A stretch of DNA of 64,000 bases from Strongylocentrotus droebachiensis (Eukaryota > Echinodermata > Echinoidea > Camarodonta > Strongylocentrotidae). Every line of letters starts with the position of its first letter. Positions within the stretch are counted from its first letter, which is position 1. The translations under genes and the position numbers were made by a program. Location of the stretch: positions 544,583-608,582 of the forward strand of contig JAVYIG010000412.1 in the NCBI GenBank assembly GCA_035222895.1. The letters run 5' to 3'. The notes under the pieces are model-generated. The model saw only the letters and a list, made by a program, of their open reading frames with translations. It ran no database searches and was not told where the DNA came from. This document shows, piece after piece, positions 10,775 through 19,949 of the stretch.

Positions 10775-12422
10775 TAGGCGCCGGAAGTGGGGGGCAGGGG
10801 GGCAGTTGCCCCCCCCCCCCAATCAAAAAAGTGGGGGGGGGCAAAACTGCGTTTTGCCCCCCCCCCCCCAAAACGCCCCCCCCCCCTCCAAAAAAAAAAA
10901 AAAAAGCAGTAAAGGAGTAAACATGGTTTGTATTTTTAACCCAAAAGAAAATAACAATAATAAAAACCTGAATTAAATCACAAATACAATTCTATTCAAA
11001 GAAAAGGAAAGTTCATAGGAATTAAATTTCATAAACATTGCGCATGCCACCTATACGGTATTTATCAATGGAGGTCTTTATAATAGCGATACGCGCATAT
11101 CGTGGACATATTGTGCGAAAATGGGAAAGTGTGTCTGTTTTTTTGTTGTTATAGGGGTGAGAAGACATGAGCCCCTGAACGCTGGCATACTGATGAGGGG
11201 GGGGGGGGGGGGGGGCGGGTGTATTTCTTATTCGATACCAGTGATTTGCAAATGTTGCTGTTATGACATGATTTTTCGGTATTTTTTCTCCATTTTTTTG
11301 TAGGTCATACCTTTTTATGCGTTTGTTGGAAAATAAGAAATTCCCAAATGCGCAGTCGGGCTAAAAATACGCTTATTTAGAAGCCTTTATATCATTGTCT
11401 GCAAAGTGGCTGGGCTCGTGCCCCCCCCCCTAATAAGTGATCTGCTAATGTCACAAATAAGGTATAAAAAATGCTCATCTGACCGTAATTAAATACCTAA
11501 AAAACCCTGAGCTTCCGGGGGCTCTGCTCCCTGGATGCTCATCTGACCGTAATTAAGTACCTAAAAACCCCGAGCTTCCGTGGGTTATGCCCCCTGAACC
11601 CCACCAAGGGCCCTTAGACGGGCCCCTATATGCTCATCTGACCGTAATTAAATACCTAAACCCCCGAGCTTCCAGGGGCTCTGCCACCTGGACCCCACCA
11701 AGGGCTCTAAGGCGGGCCCCTGGGTGCTCATCTGACCGTAATTAAATACCTAAAACCCCTGAGCTTCGGGGGACTCTTCCCCCTGGACCCCACCAAGGGC
11801 CCTAAGACGGGCCCCTGGATGCTCATCTGACCGTAACTAAATACCTAAAACCCCTGAGCTTCCGGGGGCTTAGCCCCCTGGACCCCACTAAAGGCCCTAA
11901 GGCGGGCCCCCGGATGTTCATCTGACTGTAATTAAATACCTAAAACCCCTGAGCTTTCGGGGGCTCTGCCCCCTGGACCCCACCAAGGGCCCTAAGGCGG
12001 TCCCTGAATGCTCATCTGACAGTAGTTAAATATTAAAACCTCTGAGCTTTTGGGGGCTCTCCCCCCCCCCCTGGAACACGTCAATGGCTTAAAGAGGGCA
12101 CATGGATGCTCATCTAACCGTAATTAAATACCTAAAACCCCTGAGCTTCCGGGGGCTCAGCCCCTTGACCCCCTGCTGAGGCTCACGCCCTGGACCCCAC
12201 GCCAATTTACGCCTTTCCTGATCGTTAATACTCCACTTTGAAAAACGTTCCGCAGGACCTGCATGTAACGTGTAAGACTGGTGGTGATGCAGATTTTTCG
12301 TCTGCCCCCCCCCCCCCCTCCCGAACGTTTTTTTTCTCATTACGCCACTGCCCCTGGAAGGTGAGCCCCCTGGAATGTTTGCCCCCCCCCCCCCCAATCC
12401 CAAACTGCTTCCGGCGCGCCTG
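10775..12422. mobile_element. GC-rich TIR element carrying an internal minisatellite (family C, copy 1)
   Basis: The ends are inverted copies: AGGCGCCGGAAGTGGGG at the left and the complement of CAGGCGCGCCGGAAGCAG at the right. The interior has long C runs, a 95-bp tandem array and a right part (ATTACGCCACTGCCCCTGG) that recurs in inverted orientation at 40514-41138. There is no transposase ORF, so it is non-autonomous. The ends resemble the CAG(G/T)(G/C)GCG-type ends of the hAT-like elements in this window, but I found no target-site duplication here. Confidence 0.65.
11472..12180. repeat. 95-bp minisatellite, about 8 units
   Basis: Units begin TGCTCATCTGACCGTAATTA at about 11472, 11536, 11631, 11724, 11819, 11915, 12009 and 12107. 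Spacing is 93-98 bp apart from one short 64-bp unit. Each unit continues with a GAGCTTCCGGGGGCTCTGCC block, so it can form a GGGGGCT/AGCCCCC hairpin, and then a GGGCCC-containing block. About three units are present, inverted, in the second copy of the element near 40803-41030. Confidence 0.85.
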
Positions 12423-12494
12423 ACTATACGCTCAAAACGTACAAAAGGCTGATATCGTCAGCTCACTGCAACACGGACATTATATAGCGCCTTA

Positions 12495-12810
12495 AGTGGC
12501 TATAACGTCATTTTTATTAGCGATGAGTAGACCTTTCGTATTAATTGAGTCGTGTAAGGGAGTTACAGTGCTAGCATCCAACCAGGGACACTGTCACAAA
12601 TCGTTTAAGAGTCTACTGATGGTTGTAAACAGCTTCTACTCTGGTAACTACAAATATATCGTACAAAATATATAGTCGTTTTCGGAATCATAATTATAAT
12701 TATGTTGTGCTTATTTACCTCTTTATATATTATTTGAGCTTCAATGTGGTTTATCTGACCAAGAAAGCGCATGGCTGTAATTATTTCTTTCTTTTTATCA
12801 TACTTAACCA
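12495..12810. repeat. segment shared with 16441-16905
   Basis: Shares blocks such as TCGTTTTCGGAATCATAATT, ACTCTGGTAAATACAAATAT (diverged here) and GCATGGCTGTAATTATTTCT with 16441-16905 in the same order. It lies beyond the right boundary of the family B MITE in both places, so the shared unit is longer than the MITE. Confidence 0.65.
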
Positions 12811-14111
12811 ATTCGATCAGTCAATCGATACATATTTATTAACTAGAAATGTAATACTTGTTTGGAACAAGACAGTATAGGTGCGCTGATCCAACTAAAA
12901 TTTGAGACAAAATTGAACAAAAATAAGCGAGATACTGCTAAAAAAACAATGTCATGTGTGAACGCAATTCACCTTCTTGAGGCATAACATGCAAATTAAG
13001 AAATTTCTAACATGTCGAATTTTTCACTATGATGACGTCATCAAAATGAAAAATAGCGATTATTGAGCTTGTAGAGAATTTTCTTAGCTGCTACATATCT
13101 AAATTTGAAAGAATATCGATCAATATTTACAGAGATACAATCAATTTTCCATAAATATGCTGACGTCATAATATGCAAATTAGTATTTTGAATTTAAAAG
13201 CCATTATGATGACGTCAGAATATGTTTAATGGCAAAATAAGACATGAAATCATATCTCCGACTCATATTCTATCAAAATATGAAGAAAATAATTGGGGGT
13301 CCAGGTACATCCCAAAGAGCTGGATGGATTTTGTATAAGCATTATTTTGCCCATATATGCTATGTATTACATAAGCACGCACGCAAGGACATTTATGGTA
13401 AACGGACGCTCATTCCTTATTTATAGTCATTAAGAGATAAACATGGTATCAATTTGTTTGTAAAAAAATGTAAAATATCATGAGAAAAAAAAATGGCGAT
13501 TCTATGTTATGTAATGGAGTTACGCGCGAATGCGCGTGTGTACGATTTTTAATAAAATGCTTCAAATGGCTTTTTCGACCTGAATTTGACCGGATGGATA
13601 TTGACCTTGATCATCATAAATATGAATGAGAAACGACTTTTCTTTATGAAGATATGATCCTGAGATGATTGTCAGAAAATTTCACAAAATGGCACCTAGA
13701 TGACATCATCAGTCAAGGTCAAGGTTGAAAACCTTGTTGTGCTTTGTCCATTATGCCTTTACATAATGTGTGCCAAATTTCAAGGCATTTGATTGAGCCA
13801 TTTTTAAGTTATCTTGCCCACAAAAATGTGGTTCGAAATAAGAAAAATAAAGAAATATAGAAAGGCGATTTTAACAAAAATATAAGGTGGTCTGTATTAT
13901 ATACAGCCCACCTGATAAATCAACATTCAATATACATAGGCCTTCATACGCCTCGGTAACTGAAATAACAATGCTTTAGCTACCGGACCGACGCGACGGT
14001 GAGATATAGGCCCCCGTGATGGACAATAAACGATATTGAAAATAAACAAAACCTTTGGACCTGAGCGATCAAGTTCGGCTCTTTAATTCCTCCCCCAATA
14101 GTGGTACCCTA
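12811..14111. other. intergenic, probable old dispersed repeat with TGACGTCA motifs
   Basis: No coding exon is visible. Several GATGACGTCA-type motifs occur (about 13021, 13161 and 13207, with a diverged one near 13699) amid sequence that looks transposon-derived, such as AAGGTCAAGGTTGAAAACCT. I could not find a second copy in the window. Confidence 0.4.
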
Positions 14112-14435
14112 TTAAAGGTAATGCAGTTTTGGGAAATTTTGGAAATTGAATGGATAGTAATTCTTTAAAATGTTGATATATTTGGATGCCCCTGTCGATG
14201 TATTATAATCACTAGAAAATTTAGCCCCTTAAACACTTCTGCTTTCGAGAAATTTGAATAATACAAATTCCCCGGTGCTCCCGGTAGATTTCAAATATTT
14301 CAAATAGCGCCTAAGGCCATTCCATTGTAGCTTAGAAAATGAAAGTTTCATAATATACAGTTCTGAAATATAATTTCCAAACGGGAATACCAAATCGGTC
14401 ATTTGTAGTCAGGAAACATTGTCTTAAAGCTAAAG

Positions 14436-16268
14436 TTTTTTTTTTTTTTACTTTGCCTCATCAGAGGATTTATTGATTATGGTTACATTCAAAGATACAA
14501 TACTACAAATCAAATTCACATAATCACAAAAACATAATTATTGTCATAACAAAGAATTTAAATTTAAAATATTTTGTCTAATTCTCAAACTTAAATGTAC
14601 TTTGTAAACTTATTTGATTACGAACATACTTGTCAGTATTTCGTTACTTGTATAATTCATTTTTTCTATTATATATTATATTACTGTATGGTTTATATAT
14701 GTCATTTAATTTGTGGATATTTGAGTGGAAAATAAATAAAATCAACTAAAATCAAATTAAGTTTTGCTTTGCAAAGCAATTGAATCATAATTAACATAAA
14801 AATTATACTGATAGTGTTTTGTTTCCCTCACTTTTTCTCTTCTTTTCTTAAATAACACATAACAATTCCTTTGATAAAAGCTTTCTGGTCATCTTTATGT
14901 TTGATTTACTTTCCAATCTTTTTATAATTTCTCTATGGAAAATTTGTTTAGAAGCAACTTTGTTCTTGTCTATCCCAGTTATTTTCGATTAACAATCAAT
15001 ATATTAATGGTCCAAAATGCTATTGTAAAGAATAAAGTACAATGACTTTCACAATCTATTTTGAGCAGGTGTTGGATACTGAACGTCAGTATCTTTACTT
15101 TGTATATATCTCGTAATATTTATTTCAGATGTTTAATTAAGGGCTCAATTAGTTTGCATTCGATAAATGCGTGATTTATATCCTCTTTTATATTACATTT
15201 TGGGCATACATCGTCATTGGATATTGTCCATTTTAAAAGATTACTTCTTACTGGCAATATTATACAGTAATTTTAAGTTAAACTCTCGTAATTTGCTTTC
15301 TCTAAAATTTTGTGCAAGATTACGCTTGAATACCTGTCCGTATATAGACCATTAAGTTTTTTCCCAATAAAGGCAACGTGATTGTGTTAGTTAATACAGT
15401 TCTCGAGGGAATGAGTTTATAGAAACGATTGCTACTTATATCAGTAACATGTTTTACCTTATTTGCAACCAACAAGTAAGGAACTTTGTTTTCATTTTCT
15501 TGTCTAGTATAGGCCTAATCATGCATTAATTCTTCTTTTAAACTATTGACCCATACAGGTGGTATCGCTCGTTTAACTCTTGCATAGTCAAACATTGCAT
15601 TGCATTTTCGTATGGAATGCACCTGCGATTTAGTATATTCTGTTGACCGAAAGCCATCTCTCGTAAAAAGGTCTCCTAAAGACCACTGTCGTACAAGCCT
15701 TTATAAAAGAGTGAATGATTATCATACACCACATCTTTGTTGTGCCAAATAATCTGATCTGAAACTTTCACTGGTTCATTTATAAATATACAAACATCTT
15801 TCACTGTAGTGCAGTATCTAATCATTTCCCATGCCTTTAAGATTTCTACGTAAAATGACGAAATTTTCTTTTGAACTAGAATATCAATAAGTGTGGTTAT
15901 ATTATAAGAGCAGTTCAACAGTAAATTGATGCCTCCAAATAAGTTGAACCAGTAAGAAAACAATGTTTTCCACGCTCCATTACTCTCTTTGAAAAATCTA
16001 CCCAACCATTTCAGTCGGAAGCTGAACAATTGCCTTTGTATGTCAAGTATTTTTATACCACCTTTACTGTAGTCTTCCATAAGAGAAACCCTTTTGATTT
16101 TTTTCTGTTTTCCCACTCCAAATAAATTTGAGTATAATGCCTTCTATCATCTTCAAAAAGTTTGGAGGGATGGAATCAACCATGATAAGTGAGTAACTTG
16201 GCTAAGTGCTAGACTTTTCAGTATCGTGACTCTTCCAAAAATGGTTAAGCTTCTTTTTGTCCAGCTAC
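14436..16268 (-). mobile_element. 5'-truncated L1/Tx1-like LINE with 10-bp target-site duplication
   Basis: The poly-T at 14436-14449 is the poly(A) tail of a - strand insertion. The target AAAGCTAAAG is present on both sides, at 14426-14435 and 16269-16278, as expected for target-primed reverse transcription. Reading from 16268 on the - strand the first recognisable protein block is LTIFGRVTILKSLALSQVTH, so only the C-terminal part of ORF2 was inserted. The host is the family B MITE. Confidence 0.85.
15676..16116 (-). pseudogene. LINE ORF2 C-terminal fragment (L1/Tx1 type)
   Basis: A 146-codon open stretch containing KGGIKILDIQRQLFSFRLKW and LGRFFKESNGAWKTLF. This is the block after the RT domain that in L1/Tx1 elements reads GGL.L.DI.....ALKL.WI.R. 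The preceding block (FGRVTILKSLALS) lies just upstream in another frame, so the ORF is frameshifted. It encodes no complete enzyme. Confidence 0.75.
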
Positions 16269-16442
16269 AAAGCTAAAGTAATATCAGTGTTGAGAGGGAG
16301 CTATACAACTGAAAGAATTTAATATTTAAAATGACTCGATTCCAACCGCGACAATGATCATTGAATATTCTAAAATCGCATTATGCTTCCAATATTTGAA
16401 CCAAATTCATGACCCCATACCAAAATTGTGTATTACCTTTAA

Positions 16443-16905
16443 TTGGTTATAACGTCCTTTGCATTAGCGATGAGGCGACGATACTAGACCCGAGTCCTAA
16501 TGTATCGAAAGGCCGTGGGTACATTGTGTATACCTTTAAGTCGTGGTGGAGTTACATCGCTAGGATCCAACCACGGACACTATTACCCTGCTAAAGCCAG
16601 GGTAATAATCGTGCGCAATCGGGGCAGCGCCGGGAGCGGACTATGTTCGCTTTATAAGAAGTCACCATTATTATTACTGTCACAATTCGTTTGAAAGTCT
16701 CTAGCTTCTGACGGTATACAGCTGCATGGTGTCATCCTGCTTGTACTCTGGTAAATACAAATATATATCGTACACAATTAATATAGTCGTTTTCGGAATC
16801 ATAATTATAATTACATTGTGCTTATCTACCTCTGTATATAACTATTCGAGCAACATTGTGGTTTATCTAACCAAGAAAGTGCATGGCTGTAATTATTTCT
16901 TTTAA
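16443..16905. repeat. segment shared with 12495-12810
   Basis: Begins GGTTATAACGTC right after the MITE B boundary and shares the ordered blocks described for 12495-12810. An extra insertion-like stretch near 16585-16680 is absent from the other copy. Confidence 0.6.
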
Positions 16906-16949
16906 TGTTATTTCAAATAGAATACAAGGGACTACAAGATTTTAAAAAA

Positions 16950-17140
16950 AATACATGTATATGTCATTTGCACCGGTGATACATGTATTTGCTCCGGGTT
17001 TTATTTCGTCAAAAGTATATGTTTATACTAGCATACAAGGAACTAAAGTATTTTTGTTTAAGTACATGTCTTTTGCTCCAGTGGTGTTTAATTTTTGTTT
17101 TTATTTCGTCAAAAGTATATGGTTAGTATTAAAAGTATAA
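16950..17140. repeat. imperfect tandem duplication, about 90-120 bp
   Basis: TTTTATTTCGTCAAAAGTAT occurs twice (about 17000 and 17100), with further shared flanking pieces (ATGTCATTTGCACCGG and ATGTCTTTTGCTCCAG; CATACAAGG). No coding content is recognised. Confidence 0.5.
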
Positions 17141-18259
17141 TTATATGTTAGGATTGGGCATATTTTGGTCGAGGGTTGAAGTTATAGAACCTCTGCATCC
17201 CGGCCTCCCCCCCCCCCCCCCCACTCAGTGTTATTTAGGGTACGCATATGCTTGTTCCCTCTTTTTGAAAGCACCCCCTATCTGAGGACTGCCAACATTT
17301 CCGAACCCCCCTTTCGTGGGCTTTTCCTGCCTTGGAGACCCCCCTAAATCATGAAAAATGCTCATTGTACCCCCCTAAATTCTGAATAATTTCTCAGAAG
17401 TCCAAAGAGATGAGAGAGAGAAAAAAAAAAAAAAAAACCTTTTTAAAGAAATCTCCAGGTGAAAAGTTAATACACCCCTTTTTTTACGATTCTCGGGCCG
17501 GACTTTGTCGCTCGAAAAGTACCCCTTTACCGGACATTTTGGTAACACGCATGCGGTCCGTCCGTTCTCGGAGTGTGGTGGGGGGGGGGGGTGTAGGGGG
17601 GGGGGGGGGGGGGGCTCTGCATACGAACTTACCGCGGAGCACCCGATTTATTAGGGAATTTTAGATTTGCGTGGACTGGTATACGTGTGACGTCCATGCA
17701 AGGCAGTGCATTGAGGACGTCGATCGTAGCAATCCCCATTGTCTTCGTGCGAATCTAAAAGCCCCCACTGTCGTCGTATATACGACCTGATCGAGAACCA
17801 GGTCCACGTACGAACCTCTCTCTATTCAGGTTAATTCCATCATAAAGGCCTTGGAAAATAGAATAACATCTTTTGAAAATGTGAATTTACAGAAGAATGA
17901 TGAAAATATCCTGGAAACGAATGAAAACCAACAAAGAGATATTGCACAAGTCATGCATGGCAGGGCGTAAACAAATTGCACTATACTCTCGTGGCTATAC
18001 AATATTATCACTCTTTTGTTATAACAGTCATGATTCTCGATGATACAAGCCAACCATGGAGTGTACAATCAGTCATTTCCGTTATAAGAAAAAATGTAAT
18101 GATTATTACATGGAGGAGAAAATGTGTTTCATAATTAAGATTAAACATTATAGTAGTGAATGTGATTAAGTAGACACAAAAATTTGCCAGCTTGGAAGAG
18201 TTTTAAAAGCATATTTTGTCTTTGACTATCTCTTATGTAGGGCGAGAAGGATTTGGTCA
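17141..18259. other. intergenic, homopolymers and a repeat fragment
   Basis: C-run near 17208-17222, A-run near 17420-17436 and G-runs near 17578-17614. From about 17655 to 17763 an ATTTTAGATTTG... / ...CGAATCTAAAAG inverted pair encloses a GTGACGTCC-containing stretch, related to 34260-34556. No gene is supported. Confidence 0.45.
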
Positions 18260-18307
18260 AGTCGGACCAGTGGCGTAGACAGGTTCGTACACCTGGGGGG
18301 GATGACT

Positions 18308-18751
18308 CAGGGGCGGATCTAGCTTTTTGCTAAGGGGGGGGGTTGACCAAAATAATGACGATGCGGAGCATCGTCCACGAGCCGCGAAGCGGCGAGCCGA
18401 TTTTTTTTGGGGTGTTTATTTGAACCCCGTAAGTGATGTTTTCCTGGCATCTATTAACACAATGGAGACCATAAAAAGCAGTGCATGATAACGTCTTTTT
18501 AAATCAAGTAACAGTTAAATACACAGTTATATCCAGAGTTATCATGTGTTTGGTTAAGTTACCAGATGAGTTGAATATCTTCTCACAATATTTGCACTTG
18601 AAAGGGTTCCTCTCCAGCGTGCGTTCTTTTTTCTTTCTTTTTTTCTTTTTTTTTCTTCTTTTTTTCCCCTTTTTTTTGTGTTTGTTTTTTGGGGCGCCCA
18701 AGGGGGGGGGGGTTTAAACCCCCTAAACCCCCCCCCGTAGATCCGCGCCTG
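18308..18751. mobile_element. TIR element D (copy 1) carrying a zinc-finger gene fragment
   Basis: Starts CAGGGGCGGATCTAGC and ends TAGATCCGCGCCTG. Nested inside the hAT-like element 18268-19101. It is the inverted counterpart of 33242-33667, sharing the GCCGCGAAGCGGCGAGCC hairpin, the GGCATCTATTAACACAATGG block, the zinc-finger fragment and a pyrimidine tract. No direct target duplication was found at its borders. Confidence 0.7.
18540..18635 (-). pseudogene. captured C2H2 zinc-finger fragment (copy 1)
   Basis: The - strand encodes NPFKCKYCEKIFNSSGNLTK followed by HMITL. This is a C2H2 finger with C-x2-C, the conserved F and L and the first His, but Leu in place of the second zinc-binding His. 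The linker just upstream is TGEKP-like (RTHAGE) with a one-base frame difference. It lies inside a transposon and has no start or splice context. Confidence 0.75.
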
Positions 18752-19109
18752 TTTAATCTTGTGGTTATCTTGTGGTTTCCAAACCACAAGACAAAATACT
18801 TGTAAGATTTTCTTTTTTTACCGTCTGAATTGGCTTTCACCGTGTGAATGCGGCTAATAACAATAAACACAATTTCAATAATGATGAGGATTATTATTAT
18901 CATCATCATAATTATTATTATTATTATTAATATTATAATTGTTATCATTATTATTATTACTATTATTATCATCATTATGACTTATTAAGTAAGCAAATAT
19001 CATTCCCCAAAACCTGGGGGGGATGATTGTACATGCCATCCCCCCCACCTTGTGAGGTGGGGGGATGCATCCCCCTCATCCCCCCGTTGTCTACGCCCCT
19101 GAGTCGGAC

Positions 19110-19949
19110 GTAGTCTAAAGAAAGGACACCGATGCCATGGCGAAAATGTCCTCAGTCTTTTTTGCGATCGATAAGGCGATAGTGAGCAATTTTTTTATAT
19201 TTTATTTTTTTGGCCCTCGAAAATTTGAAAAATCGCCATAATATGTTCATTTGACCTATGACACTTTGGAGATATTATTTCCAAAGCTTAACTCGCCCGT
19301 TCACTCACATGCTCTGCGTAATGTACATAGGGCTACGTGAAAATTTGGTGCGTGCGTTTGTCCTTCACTGTTAAAGGCTAAGTCCACTCCGAAAATAATT
19401 TGTTTCTAATAATTTTAATAGATGCAGAAAAACAAGAGAAACAGAGCAAACAAAATTTGAGTAAAATCGGATAACTAATAAGGAAGTTATGAATTTTTAA
19501 AAAGTATGAAAAACTATGGAACTTTTTGGTTATCAGTTTGTGACGTCATTGCCTCTTATCCCATTAATTTCCCTTTTTATACCCCAAAACCTGATTTCCC
19601 CATGCTTTTGCTCAGGTTATATGTTTTGTATCATATTGCGTGCATGACATTTCACAAAATCTATTATGAACTTTGAAGAATTAATACTATTTTCTAAATA
19701 TTGTATATTCATAATCACTGATTTTTATAAAAATAGTTTATCAATATTCACATTTTTCATGATTTTTCATGCTATAGGTCCTCTCCAAGGGACCTGGTAA
19801 TGAGGATTAATGCCTTACCAAAGGGCACTGTAGCCATTAACTCGTCACTAGGACCCCAGGAAAGAAACCTCCATAAATTTGAATATGTTAATAAACCGGT
19901 ATATTTATTACAGATCACTCACTCCCCTGGCCTTGAGCTTGAGACGAGT
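19110..19949. other. intergenic, no gene seen
   Basis: AT-rich. Near 19780-19860 a SINE-like fragment (GGGACCTGGTAATGAGGATT, then CCTTACCAAAGGGCACTG) resembles 58440-58470. No exon is recognised. Confidence 0.45.

Larger units (their letters stand above)
14116..16438. mobile_element. TTAA-flanked MITE, family B (copy 2), split by a LINE insertion
   Basis: Flanked by TTAA at 14112-14115 and 16439-16442. Ends are AGGTAATGCAGTTTTGG and CCAAAATTGTGTATTACCT, imperfect inverted repeats. The element itself is about 14116-14435 plus 16279-16438. The 1.8 kb between is a LINE insertion with a duplicated target. It is related to 7734-8113. Confidence 0.75.
18268..19101. mobile_element. hAT-like non-autonomous element with 8-bp target-site duplication
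   Basis: Starts CAGTGGCGTAGACA and ends TGTCTACGCCCCTG, a 14-bp inverted repeat with few differences. Immediately outside, AGTCGGAC occurs at both 18260-18267 and 19102-19109, an exact 8-bp duplication. An 8-bp duplication with CAG...CTG ends is typical of the hAT superfamily. No transposase is present. Element D at 18308-18751 lies inside it, and a microsatellite-like AT/ATT stretch lies near 18880-18980. Confidence 0.85.

Noticed and set aside
12110-12403. Gly-rich 97-codon - strand frame
   Set aside because: Lies within element C and its C runs; the GGGG and GPG pattern comes from homopolymers.
18583-18975. 130-codon - strand frame with Ile-rich start and Lys-rich end
   Set aside because: ATT microsatellite plus poly-purine tract inside transposons; only the short zinc-finger block has meaning.
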